Assembly: GCA_964393895.1 (NCBI GenBank)
Contig: CAYMWP010000021.1
Span: forward strand, 1-43,750
Direction: 5' to 3'
Source: B4-G1 sp964393895
GTDB taxonomy: Bacteria; Chloroflexota; Anaerolineae; B4-G1
DNA length: 43,750 nucleotides
Part shown: piece after piece, positions 1-7,800 of the stretch
Layout: every line of letters begins with the position of its first letter
Numbering within the stretch: position 1 is the first letter of the stretch
Program-made: the position numbers and the translations under genes
Notes under the pieces: model-generated
Told to the model about the DNA's origin: nothing
Database searches by the model: none
The model's input: the letters and a program-made list of their open reading frames with translations, nothing else

Positions 1-66
1 TTCACTGAAGCTGATTAACGAAGCTAGGGTATGAGGACAGGTGTCCTAAACGAAAATAGCGTTGTT

Positions 67-720
67 ATGGGCATCCCCCACCTGTTGCTGGCATCCCAAT
101 CTCCCCGCCGCCGCGAGTTGCTGGCGCTGCTGGAACTGCCCTTCGAGGTGCAAGTGGCGCAGGTGGCCGAGATTCCCCAGGCGGGCGAGCCGCCGCATGG
201 CCTGGTCGTCCGCTTGAGCCGGGACAAGGCCCGCGCCGTGGACGCACGGCCAAACACCATCGCCATCGCCTGTGACACCGTCGTTGCGCTGGATGGCGAA
301 CTGCTGGGCAAGCCTCGCGACGCGGCCGGGGCTACGACTATGCTGGCTCGCTTGCGCGGGCGCTCACACGCCGTCTACAGCGGGATCACTGTGCTGGAAA
401 CGGCTTCCGGGCGTGCTCTGACCGACGTGGTCGAGGCTCAGGTGCTGATGCGGGCCTACAGCGACGCCGAGATCACTGCTTACGTCGCCAGCGGCGACCC
501 CCTGGACAAGGCCGGCGCCTATGCTATCCAGCACGCCGAGTTTCACCCCGTCGCCGAGTTGTTGGGCTGCTATGCTAACGTGATGGGACTGCCACTGTGT
601 CACCTGACCCGTAGCCTGCGAGCCTGGGGAATCGAGCCGGTCGGCGACGTCCCGGCTGCCTGCCAGGCCCGCACCGGCTGCCAGTGCACGCTCTATGCAA
701 CTATTTTGGGTGGACAATGA
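67..720 (+). CDS. maf: Maf-family nucleotide pyrophosphatase
   Basis: Maf/YhdE-family house-cleaning pyrophosphatase, which hydrolyses non-canonical or surplus nucleoside triphosphates in the cytoplasm. The N-terminal signature LASQSPRRRELL is intact. The central catalytic segment CDTVVALDGELLGKP and the late motifs YSGI, GDPLDKAGAYAIQ and NVMGLPL are also present. The frame opens at ATG 31, but homology starts at ATG 67 (MGIPHLLLASQ), which fits the family's usual N-terminus. Neither start has a clear ribosome binding site, so 31 remains possible. The stop overlaps the next gene's start in an ATGA, implying translational coupling to the penicillin-binding protein. Function by family is secure; exact substrate preference is not. 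Confidence 0.93.
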   Translation: MGIPHLLLASQSPRRRELLALLELPFEVQVAQVAEIPQAGEPPHGLVVRLSRDKARAVDARPNTIAIACDTVVALDGELLGKPRDAAGATTMLARLRGRSHAVYSGITVLETASGRALTDVVEAQVLMRAYSDAEITAYVASGDPLDKAGAYAIQHAEFHPVAELLGCYANVMGLPLCHLTRSLRAWGIEPVGDVPAACQARTGCQCTLYATILGGQ

Positions 721-2921
721 CAAATTCTAAATCCACTATTCGCCATTCGCTATTCGTCATTCTAGCTCTGCTCCTGCTGGCGAGTTGCAACAGCCTTCCG
801 ACCACCCAACCACCCGACTACCCGACCGCTCAACCCACCGCTCAGCCGACCACCGAGCCAACCGTTCAGCAATCCACTCCCGACGTGACCGCCGCTGCCT
901 TTCTCGACGCCTGGCAGTCGGGTGACTATGGCACGATGTACGCTCGTCTTTCTCCCGGCATTCGGGCTACCATTGATGCCGATAGTTTCACCCGGCGTTA
1001 CCAGAACGCGCTTGCCAACAGCGCCGTTCTCACCGTCACCACCCGGCTCCAGTCCGCGCTGTGGGAGGACGACCGCGCCTACGTCGCCTACGAACTGGCG
1101 CTAGATACGGCGCTGGTGGGCCCCCTGATCACCGACACGGTGATGTCGCTCAGCCTGCACGAGGGACAATGGTGGGTGGACTGGGACGCTGGACTGATCT
1201 GGCCTCAACTGGCAGGCGATCACTACTTTAGGATGGACTATACCACACCTGTTCGTGCCAACATCTACGACCGGGCCGGGTTAGGATTGGCGACCGAGGG
1301 CCAGATCGTCACCGTCGGCGTCATCCCTGGGCAGATCGAGGACGAGGTCACCCTCCTGGGGGCGCTGACCTTGGTCACTGGGCTTGCCCCGGACGAGATA
1401 CGTGGGCAGTACATCGCTTCCCCTGCCGACTGGAAGGTGCCCATCGCCGATATCCCGGCCGAGGTGAGTGTGGATCATAACGATTTACTGTCCTCCATTC
1501 CCGGCATCTATCGGGACGAGAAGGCGGGGCGCACCTACCCCCACGAGGGGGTAGCCTCCCACGTTGTCGGGTGGGTGGCTCCTGTGCCGGCCGAGCAACT
1601 GGACGCTTACCGCGCCCGTGGATACCGGGGCGACGAGTGGGTGGGCGTTTCTGGGCTGGAGGCCTGGGGTGAAGAAATCCTGGCGGGCCTGCACGGCGGC
1701 GCGCTCAAAGTCGTCACCGCGGCGGGGGAGGTGGTGACCACGGTGGCCGAGCGGCCGGCCGTGCCCAGTCGTGCCATCTACACCACAATTGATCGTGACT
1801 TTCAGGAACAAGTTGAGCAAATCCTGGGCGGGCGCAGGGGAGCCATCGTCGTGCTGGATGTGCATACCGGCGCGGTGCTGGCGTTAGCCAGCGGGCCGGG
1901 TTTTGACTCTAACGCCTTTGTCGGGCCAGCCGGGGCGGTGGGTCGCTCCCAGATTCTGGCCGACCCCCGCAACCCGCTCTTTAACCGCGCCACCCAGGGC
2001 ACCTACCCCTCCGCCTCCGTCTTCAAGATCGTCACCACGGCGGCGGCGCTGGAGGAGGCGGGGATGGATCCGGACCACACGATGTTCTATTGTCCCGGCT
2101 ACTGGGAAGGGTTGGGCCCGGCCTCTCGCAAGGGGTGCTGGAAGGAGGAGGGGCACGGCGACATCAGCCTGAAAGACGGCCTGACCGCATCCTGCGACGT
2201 CACGTTCTATGCCGTGGGGCAGACGCTGGACGGTGTGGGGCAGGACGTGCTTCCCCGCTTTGGCCGGGGCTTTGGGTTCGGAGAAAAGACCGGGCTGGAG
2301 GGGGTGCTGGAGGAAGGGGGGCTGATGCCCGGCCCCGATTGGAAAGTCAACGCCATCGGCGAGCAGTGGTGGGTGGGCGACACGGTCAACATAGCCATTG
2401 GGCAGGGCTACCTGCTGGTGACGCCGTTGCAGGTGGCGCGCATGATCGCGGCGGTCGCCAACGGCGGCACGCTCTACCGCCCCTACATCGTCGAGCGCAT
2501 CGGCCCGGCCGGAGATGCGATACCCGGGCAGGTGACCCAACCGGAGGTCGTCGGGCAGCTACCGATCAGTGCGGAGCATTTGGCGGTCATCCAGGAGGCG
2601 CTCCTGGGGGTGACGACCGAATCCATCGGCACCGCGCCGCATCGTTTCGAGGGTTTGAGCATTCCCGTTGCCGGCAAGACGGGCACGGCCGAAGTCGGCG
2701 GGCCAGATACCATACCTCATTCCTGGTTCGCCGCCTACGCCCCGGCCAATAACCCAGAGATCGCTATAGTAGTCCTGGCGGAGAACGCGGGCGAGGGAGC
2801 GAGCGTGGCCGCGCCCCTGACCCGCCAGGTGGTGGAGGCATACTATGGCCTGCCCCTTTCGCCGTTGCCACTCCTGGCGGAGGAGGATTACGCCCCGCCG
2901 ACGCCCACTCCGCAGCCTTGA
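717..2921 (+). CDS. Class B penicillin-binding protein (lipoprotein transpeptidase)
   Basis: Peptidoglycan DD-transpeptidase, 734 aa. The signal peptide ends in the lipobox LASC (Cys24), so the protein is probably a lipoprotein on the outer face of the membrane, followed by a Pro/Thr-rich linker. Residues about 50-170 look like an NTF2-like MecA_N domain, then a PBP dimerisation region, then the transpeptidase. The active-site triad is visible: SVFK (Ser434, Lys437), SCD (Ser492) and KTGT (from Lys654). A proline-rich tail ends the protein. The start at 717 is chosen over 684 because it follows GGGTGG, overlaps the maf stop by four bases, and places the signal peptide at the N-terminus. Lipid anchoring instead of a transmembrane helix is less common for class B enzymes. 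Confidence 0.92.
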   Translation: MTNSKSTIRHSLFVILALLLLASCNSLPTTQPPDYPTAQPTAQPTTEPTVQQSTPDVTAAAFLDAWQSGDYGTMYARLSPGIRATIDADSFTRRYQNALANSAVLTVTTRLQSALWEDDRAYVAYELALDTALVGPLITDTVMSLSLHEGQWWVDWDAGLIWPQLAGDHYFRMDYTTPVRANIYDRAGLGLATEGQIVTVGVIPGQIEDEVTLLGALTLVTGLAPDEIRGQYIASPADWKVPIADIPAEVSVDHNDLLSSIPGIYRDEKAGRTYPHEGVASHVVGWVAPVPAEQLDAYRARGYRGDEWVGVSGLEAWGEEILAGLHGGALKVVTAAGEVVTTVAERPAVPSRAIYTTIDRDFQEQVEQILGGRRGAIVVLDVHTGAVLALASGPGFDSNAFVGPAGAVGRSQILADPRNPLFNRATQGTYPSASVFKIVTTAAALEEAGMDPDHTMFYCPGYWEGLGPASRKGCWKEEGHGDISLKDGLTASCDVTFYAVGQTLDGVGQDVLPRFGRGFGFGEKTGLEGVLEEGGLMPGPDWKVNAIGEQWWVGDTVNIAIGQGYLLVTPLQVARMIAAVANGGTLYRPYIVERIGPAGDAIPGQVTQPEVVGQLPISAEHLAVIQEALLGVTTESIGTAPHRFEGLSIPVAGKTGTAEVGGPDTIPHSWFAAYAPANNPEIAIVVLAENAGEGASVAAPLTRQVVEAYYGLPLSPLPLLAEEDYAPPTPTPQP

Positions 2922-2954
2922 AAACCCCAAGGGTCTCTCAGACCCTTGGGGTTT
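2922..2954. terminator. Perfect hairpin, bidirectional terminator
   Basis: A 15-bp perfect inverted repeat with a 3-base loop. The left arm starts AAACCCCAAGGG and the right arm ends CCCTTGGGGTTT. It lies directly after the penicillin-binding protein stop and touches the stop of the convergent small membrane protein gene. A-tract and T-tract edges would let it work for both strands. A degenerate relative occurs inside the SHMT-GcvT coding region near 20257-20292, so it may also belong to a palindromic repeat family. Confidence 0.8.
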
Positions 2955-3196
2955 CAGGTGAGCATACGCCGCATCTGGCCCATCCATACGCCCCCCGCCA
3001 GCAATGCCGTGCCGCCGACGAGCGCCAGGCAGATCAGAGTCGCTTCGTCCACTTGCTCAGTGTCGTCGGTGGCGGGACGGGACGCTTGGTTTGCTTCTCG
3101 TTCGGCGTCGTAACCCCAGGCTGCTCCCACAGCCACAGTCAGCAGTGCCACAAGTATCACGAGCATGCTCGCCGTGCGAACGAAACGATGCTGCAT
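2954..3196 (-). CDS. Small membrane protein of unknown function
   Basis: 80 aa with two hydrophobic segments. Residues about 9-28 are rich in Val, Leu and Ala, and residues about 54-72 run from LICLALVGGTALLAGG onward. A polar acidic loop (DAEREANQ to DTEQVDEA) separates them. I do not recognise a family. The gene is supported by a very strong ribosome binding site, GGAGGTGAGG, just before the ATG. A long leader with nested stems lies upstream, and a shared hairpin terminator sits at its 3' end. The next gene upstream on this strand ends at 3468. Confidence 0.6.
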   Translation of the reverse strand: MQHRFVRTASMLVILVALLTVAVGAAWGYDAEREANQASRPATDDTEQVDEATLICLALVGGTALLAGGVWMGQMRRMLT

Positions 3197-3209
3197 GTCC
3201 CCTCACCTC

Positions 3210-3322
3210 CCCTTCGCAAGGGCTTCCTCTCAAGGCCCGGACGGTGGTTTCAGGGCGGCGGCGCTACCGCTCCCCTTGACCTGATCCCCAGATCACTCAC
3301 GTAGCTGCCCTGCGTCCGGGCC
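3210..3322 (-). promoter_or_regulatory. Putative structured 5' leader of the small membrane protein gene
   Basis: Read on the minus strand, four stems nest inside one another: GGCCCGGAC with GTCCGGGCC (3314-3322/3234-3242), CAGGGC with GCCCTG (3307-3312/3251-3256), GCTAC with GTAGC (3301-3305/3263-3267), and a TGATC/GATCA hairpin (3282-3295). A purine-rich asymmetric bulge (AAACCACC) lies between the first two stems. A separate CCCTT-GCG-AAGGG hairpin (3210-3222) abuts the Shine-Dalgarno. The layout resembles a cis-regulatory RNA, but it matches no riboswitch consensus I recall. The stems are seen; the function is inferred. Confidence 0.4.
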
Positions 3323-3467
3323 TGGCGCTGGAGCACACTGGGGGCCGATTCACACCGGCGCTCGTAGGATACCACAAACCCAGTTGTGTTGCTGGACGGG
3401 GACGCGCCGCTCGCACGACGCGCATAGAACGGAAGCACGTCGTTTTCCCAACGCTTACCTTACGCTC

Positions 3468-4136
3468 TCATAGGTCGGGTTGCCAATCCGACTCGCGGAC
3501 GAGGAGTTGGAAGGCGCGACCGGTCAGCACAGGACGCAGGGTGGAGTGGGGCGGGAATTGGCCGTTGAGGGTGACGCTCAGGCCGGGGATGGCCTGGGCC
3601 TCGGCCAGAGGCCACTCGTCGCGGGCAAAGAACTCGCCCAGGGCGTGGCTTTCGACGCGCAACAGGCCAAAGAGATCGTGGGGGGCGGGCGCACCCTGGA
3701 GAAAGGTGCGAAAGGCAACGATGGACAGATGGTCGGGCATGCCGGGACCGCCCAGGCGCGGAGGGATCAGGATCGCCATCAGGGGCGGGAGTCGCTTTCT
3801 ACTCGCCGGGAGGGTTAGCGTGCCGACTATTTGCCACTCGTGGATCAGGTAGGTCTGGCGGGGTAGTTCGAGCCGCACCCGCACTCCCAGTTCCTCCTCC
3901 ACCTCGCGCCGCAGACAGGCCAGGAGGCTCTCGCCCCGCTCGATGGTTCCACCGATGCCGCCCACGCCGATGGTCGTGCCGCCGTCGGTGCGGAACTGCC
4001 AGTACTTTTCCTTGCCGATCTCAAAGTAGTAAGCCTCGTCGTCGTGGACTATGGTCGAGGCGCCGACGAGGGCGACTGCCTTGTCGCGCAGCAAGGGATG
4101 GCGGCGCAGGGCAGGCAGTGCCTGGAAGAGATTCAT
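3468..4136 (-). CDS. Nudix hydrolase domain protein
   Basis: 222 aa. A complete Nudix box is visible at about residues 59-83 (GTIERGE, then REVEEELGV), fitting GX5EX7REUXEEXGU. This family hydrolyses nucleoside diphosphates linked to another moiety; the substrate cannot be predicted here. The start ATG overlaps the stop of the upstream Nudix gene as ATGA (4133-4136), so the esterase and the two Nudix genes form one coupled operon. The last residues (SDWQPDL) are encoded by a short palindromic sequence, GTCGGGTTGCCAATCCGAC, which looks like a small repeat that has become the 3' end of the gene. Confidence 0.85.
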   Translation of the reverse strand: MNLFQALPALRRHPLLRDKAVALVGASTIVHDDEAYYFEIGKEKYWQFRTDGGTTIGVGGIGGTIERGESLLACLRREVEEELGVRVRLELPRQTYLIHEWQIVGTLTLPASRKRLPPLMAILIPPRLGGPGMPDHLSIVAFRTFLQGAPAPHDLFGLLRVESHALGEFFARDEWPLAEAQAIPGLSVTLNGQFPPHSTLRPVLTGRAFQLLVRESDWQPDL

Positions 4137-4602
4137 CTTACCTCTGGGTCATCCGGGAGGTAACGGACAGGGCCACCTGGGCCGACCTCGACATAGTACT
4201 CGATCAGGCGGCGGGTGGTGTGGGTCAGCGACAGGGATAGTGCCTCTCGGGGTAGTAGCCAGTGGCCCTCCGAAAGCTCGTCGCCATCCAATTGGAGCGT
4301 GCCTTCCCAGCCGCCCACCACAAAATCCAGGTAGACCAGGTGGCGAGACGGCCGTCCTTGTAGAGCGGTGGTCGGATGCGCTCGGTGACCTGGAGCAGGT
4401 GAAAGCTGGTCGGTGTCAGGCCGGTCTCTTCCTCCAACTCGCGCGCCAATGCCTGGGCTGCGGTCTCGCCGTACTCGACGTGGCCGCCGGGGATGGCATA
4501 GTGACCCGCGATCTTGCTAAAGCGGGCCACAAAGAGCTGTCCCTGTGGGTTGACCAGCAGCGCGCCGACGATGAGCTCCGGGTACCGGGAGGTCTCGCTC
4601 AT
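4133..4602 (-). pseudogene. Nudix hydrolase, frameshifted
   Basis: Start ATG at 4602 overlaps the esterase stop as ATGA. The first frame encodes SETSRYPELIVGALLVN and a perfect Nudix box (GHVEYGE, RELEEETGL), then loses homology after KDGRL. The remainder (HLVYLDFVVGGWEG to PDDPEVR) continues in a neighbouring frame to a stop at 4133, which again overlaps the next gene's start. Adding one base near 4342-4343, where a GCCAC would become GCCCAC, gives a normal protein of about 156 aa. Both ends keep their ATGA couplings, so the lesion is either very recent or a homopolymer sequencing or assembly error. Confidence 0.8.
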
Positions 4603-5354
4603 TGATGCGCCTGGATGAACTCGCAAGTCTTGGCCGCCACCGCTTCCCACTCGCTGTCAACGGTGATGCAGTGGCCCGAATTGCGGAGCGTGACCAGTTC
4701 CTTGTCGCTGGAGCCGGCGCGGTCGTAGGTGAACTGGGCGCTGGTGGGATGGATGGCCGTGTCGAGCGTGCTGTGGATGATGAGCAGGGGGCAGGTCACC
4801 TGGGACAGAAGTCGCCGCACCCGCCAGATCAATTTGAGGAGCTCGTGGGCGGCAAAGACAGGATCCTCCTCATAGCTCCAGAGACGCAGGTCGGCCTCGG
4901 GATCGGTCAGGTCGCTCTCGTCGGACTGGGGCCTGGTAGGGGACAGATATTTCAGCACCGGGGTCAAGTAGATGAGCCGGTTGGCCACCACGACGGCGGG
5001 GGAGTAGGCGATGATGCCGGGTAGCTCGGGATGGTGGGCGGCCAGGTAGAGCGTGAGGAGGGAGCCCATTGAGAGGCCGCCGACAAACACCGTCTCGCAG
5101 CGGGCCTGGAGGTCTGTTAGTGCTTGCTCCACGTGACCGGTCCACTCGGTCCACTTGCGCCGGTTCATGTCCTCCACAGTGGTGCCGTGACCTGGCAGCA
5201 GCGGTCCGGAGACGGTGTAGCCGCGCTGGTGGAGATAGTCGCCCAGCAGCCGCATCTCTGGTGGGGAGCCGGTGAAGCCGTGGATGAGCAGCACGCCGAC
5301 GGGGCCGCCCTCCAGGAAGAAAGAAGATGGATCCAGGTGTGGGTGTCTAGTCAT
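4599..5354 (-). CDS. Alpha/beta-hydrolase, carboxylesterase or monoacylglycerol lipase type
   Basis: 251 aa serine hydrolase of the Est30/YvaK-like group. The oxyanion region is LLIHGFTGSPPEM, the nucleophile elbow is GLSMGS, the acid is in STLDTAI, and the catalytic histidine is in NSGHCITVD. No signal peptide is seen, so it should act in the cytoplasm on short or medium acyl esters. The start at 5354 is preferred to 5372 because GAGGAG lies seven bases upstream. It is first in an operon with two Nudix hydrolases. Confidence 0.88.
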   Translation of the reverse strand: MTRHPHLDPSSFFLEGGPVGVLLIHGFTGSPPEMRLLGDYLHQRGYTVSGPLLPGHGTTVEDMNRRKWTEWTGHVEQALTDLQARCETVFVGGLSMGSLLTLYLAAHHPELPGIIAYSPAVVVANRLIYLTPVLKYLSPTRPQSDESDLTDPEADLRLWSYEEDPVFAAHELLKLIWRVRRLLSQVTCPLLIIHSTLDTAIHPTSAQFTYDRAGSSDKELVTLRNSGHCITVDSEWEAVAAKTCEFIQAHQ

Positions 5355-5717
5355 ATTTACTCCTCGATGCATTTGTCCCGTTGTAACTGTTCAAGGGAAA
5401 GCCTGTTTTACCACAAAGGACGCAAAGTACACAAAGGGAAAAACCAAAAACAGTCGCAGAACTTGTCACTTTCTTGGTGTCCTTCGTGCCCTTCGTGGTT
5501 CTCCAAAATAGGTATGCCTGAACGCTTACGTCCCGTCTGCAAAGGACAACAACCTCTTGAGCGGCGAGATCTCTGGATACTTGCCCACACATCAGCCAAT
5601 GGTATAATACACCCCAAAAGATTCGAGATTTAGAGGTTGGGAATGTTGCACCGTGAACTAGATCGCCTAATCTTGCATCACCAAATCTGATCCCAAACCC
5701 AAGGAGCGACACCATCA
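5355..5717. repeat. Intergenic region with an inverted repeat of the ACCACAAAGG type
   Basis: This 363-base gap between divergent genes holds an imperfect inverted repeat. The left arm, near 5410-5440, carries ACCACAAAGGACGCAAAG. The right arm, near 5480-5500, carries CCTTCGTGCCCTTCGTGGTT. It is followed by CCTGAACGCTTAC (5517-5529), which recurs exactly at 43551-43563. The arms can be read as low-complexity peptides on both strands, but I see no real gene. A promoter for the downstream zinc-ribbon protein lies at 5581-5608. Confidence 0.55.
5581..5608 (+). promoter_or_regulatory. Sigma-70-type promoter
   Basis: TTGCCC, a 16-base spacer and a perfect TATAAT (5603-5608). It lies about 110 bases ahead of the zinc-ribbon membrane protein at 5718 and is the best -10 box in this region. 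Confidence 0.6.
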
Positions 5718-6224
5718 ATGGAGACCATTCTGGAAAAAGTCCCTTTTTACCTGACCATTCTGGCTACCGTATGTGGGGGAGTATTCATCGCGCTTTTTGG
5801 CGGGATGGCGATCTGGACTTTTCGCGATATTCACGCGCGCTCCCGGGACTTTTTGGCCCAGATATTGGCGACTTTGCTGGTAATCGTGCTGCCCATAGTC
5901 GGGCTGGTGGTATACCTGATGCTGCGTCCCCGGGAGACGCTGGCCGAGGCCTACGAGCGTTCTCTGGAACAAGAGGCCCTGTTGCAGGCCATCGAGGAGC
6001 CGGAGGCGTGCCCTGGGTGCGGGCAGCGGGTCAGGGGCGACTATTTGTATTGTCCGGCTTGCCACACCCGGCTCAAGCGGGCCTGCTCAACGTGCAGCCG
6101 TCCGATCAACCTTAACTGGTCCCTCTGTCCGTACTGTGGTTCAAGCGTGGCCCCGCAGGCGCTCGAGCCTGTGCCCGCTGCGCGGCAGGAGCCTTCTCCG
6201 CAAGAAGCGACTTCTGAAACGTAG
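5718..6224 (+). CDS. Membrane protein with double zinc ribbon
   Basis: 168 aa. Two transmembrane segments occur at about residues 10-35 and 48-68, followed by a charged helix. A double zinc ribbon follows, with CPGCGQR, CPACHTR, CSTCSRP and CPYCGSS knuckles. A Pro/Glu/Ala-rich tail ends the protein. The arrangement resembles phospholipase D-nuclease-like N-terminal or DZANK-type small membrane proteins of unknown function. An AAGGAG ribosome binding site is present. Its stop is 12 bases from the convergent pyruvate kinase stop. It is probably a membrane-anchored zinc protein; the role is unknown. Confidence 0.8.
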   Translation: METILEKVPFYLTILATVCGGVFIALFGGMAIWTFRDIHARSRDFLAQILATLLVIVLPIVGLVVYLMLRPRETLAEAYERSLEQEALLQAIEEPEACPGCGQRVRGDYLYCPACHTRLKRACSTCSRPINLNWSLCPYCGSSVAPQALEPVPAARQEPSPQEATSET

Positions 6225-6236
6225 CCGGGTTGCTTT

Positions 6237-7661
6237 TCACGCCTCTTCACTTTCGCCCACCACGTGGACCTTGAGCATGTTGGTCTTTCCCCCGCTGCCG
6301 AAAGGGATGCCGGCCGTCAGCACCACCGGGTCTCCCCAGGCCGCCAGCCCTCTCTGACGCACTGTGTGCATCATCATTGCCACCATGTCGTCGGTGGTTT
6401 CGAACGGCGCTACCTGCACGGGCATCACGCCCCACACGAGCGCCAGGCGGACCAATGTCGTCGGGTTGGGAGTCACCGCTACGATGGGAATGGATGGACG
6501 GTGACGCGCCACCATGCGCGCCGTCGTCCCCGACATGGTCGCGGTGACGATAGCCGTACCGTTCACCTCGTTGGCGATCTCGACCGCGGAGCAACTGATG
6601 GCCTCGGTGATCGTTTCGTGCCTGTGGGATTCGCTGTGCAACAGGCTGCCGTGGGGTAGATGAGCCTCCGCGTTGACGCAGATGGCTGCCATCGTCTCGA
6701 CGGCCTCCACCGGATACTGCCCCACGGCCGTCTCCCCAGATAGCATCACCGCGTCGGTGCCGTCCAGGATGGCGTTGACGATGTCCGACGCTTCCGCCCG
6801 CGTCGGGCGGGGATTCTCGATCATCGTCTGGAGCATCTGCGTGGCGGTGATGACCGGCTTGCCGGCCCGGTTGCACGCGCTGATGATTCGTTTCTGGTGG
6901 AACGGCACTTCCTCGGCGGGGGTCTCCACCCCCAGGTCGCCCCGGGCTACCATAATGCCGTCGGCCTCGGCCAGAATGTCGTCGAAAACAGAGAGCGCCT
7001 CTGGCTTTTCAATCTTGGCGATGATGGGCACATCGCCCCCTTTGCTTTCCAGCAGTTGCCGCAGCTCGCGCACGTCGGCGGCGCGGCGGACGAAGGAGAG
7101 GGCTAAAAAGTCAACTCCCTGCTCCAACGCGAACGCGATATCCTCCCGGTCTTTGGCGGTCAGCGTGGACAGGTGGAGTGTTGCTCCCGGCACGTTGATA
7201 CCCTTGTGAGAGGTCAATCGTCCGCCTGTGACCACGCGACACTTGAGGCAACATTCACCCGCCTGAGTGACGACCAGTTCCAGGTTCCCGTCGTCCAGCA
7301 GCACGGTCTGACCAGTCCGCAAGTCGCGCAGCAACTCTGGATGGGGCACGGGTATCTCGTTCTTCGCGCCCGGCTGGGGGCGTGAGGTGAGGGTTACGCT
7401 TGCCCCCTTGTGCAGTTCGATCTCACCCTCGATCTCTCCCACGCGCAATTTGGGGCCTTGCAGGTCGGCCATTATGGCGACGAGCTGCCTCTCCTGTTCC
7501 GCGATTTGGTGCAGCGAGGAGATGGACCGGGCGTGAGTGGCCCGGTCGCCGTGGGAAAAATTGATGCGGGCCACGTTCATCCCGGCCCGGACGATGGCGC
7601 GCATCAACTCTGGCGAGTTGGAGGCCGGGCCGATCGTGCAGACGATCTTGGTGCGGGGCAT
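6237..7661 (-). CDS. pyk: Pyruvate kinase
   Basis: 474 aa, converting phosphoenolpyruvate and ADP to pyruvate and ATP. Motifs in order are KIVCTIGPAS, MNVARINFSHG, ADLQGPKLRVG, ALSFVR, the catalytic IIAKIEKPEAL, the Mg-binding GIMVARGDLGVE, ATQMLQTM and DAVMLSGETAVG. The C-terminal allosteric domain contains AIVTATMSGTTARMVARHRP and VLTAGIPFGSGGKTN. The start at 7661 is supported by GAGGAG and by homology; the longer open frame to 7763 is not. It is last in the minus-strand operon with enolase. Confidence 0.97.
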   Translation of the reverse strand: MPRTKIVCTIGPASNSPELMRAIVRAGMNVARINFSHGDRATHARSISSLHQIAEQERQLVAIMADLQGPKLRVGEIEGEIELHKGASVTLTSRPQPGAKNEIPVPHPELLRDLRTGQTVLLDDGNLELVVTQAGECCLKCRVVTGGRLTSHKGINVPGATLHLSTLTAKDREDIAFALEQGVDFLALSFVRRAADVRELRQLLESKGGDVPIIAKIEKPEALSVFDDILAEADGIMVARGDLGVETPAEEVPFHQKRIISACNRAGKPVITATQMLQTMIENPRPTRAEASDIVNAILDGTDAVMLSGETAVGQYPVEAVETMAAICVNAEAHLPHGSLLHSESHRHETITEAISCSAVEIANEVNGTAIVTATMSGTTARMVARHRPSIPIVAVTPNPTTLVRLALVWGVMPVQVAPFETTDDMVAMMMHTVRQRGLAAWGDPVVLTAGIPFGSGGKTNMLKVHVVGESEEA

Positions 7662-7727
7662 CTCACTCCTCAGCGAGTAGGGGCGCGGTTGCCATGGGGC
7701 GTATATAAAACGGGAAGGGTCATTTGG

Positions 7728-7742
7728 AGACCTCCGAGGTCT
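7728..7742. repeat. Short palindrome AGACCTCCGAGGTCT
   Basis: A 15-base palindrome in the enolase-pyruvate kinase gap. An identical copy occurs at 38669-38683. It is probably one member of a small dispersed palindromic repeat family. Confidence 0.5.
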
Positions 7743-7772
7743 TGATTGGCGGCACTCCCCCAAGTTCTGTAT

Positions 7773-7800
7773 GCGCCCGTTGCCATGCTCCTACGGGCGC
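7773..7800 (-). terminator. Hairpin at the end of enolase
   Basis: GCGCCCGT and ACGGGCGC form an 8-bp stem around a 12-base loop that includes the enolase stop codon. There is no T-tract after it, so it may attenuate or stabilise the transcript between enolase and pyruvate kinase rather than fully terminate. Confidence 0.35.

Noticed and set aside
3270..3300. TPP-riboswitch-like string CTTGACCTGATC on the plus strand
   Set aside because: No CUGAGA box or other conserved TPP parts, and no plus-strand gene follows. The nested stems fit a minus-strand leader better.
4051..4605. 184-residue plus-strand frame across the Nudix genes
   Set aside because: Antisense to two clear Nudix boxes with coupled starts.
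5124..5633. Plus-strand open frame over the esterase start and the 5.4 kb repeat
   Set aside because: It is antisense to the esterase and runs through an inverted repeat; its sequence has no protein-like conservation.
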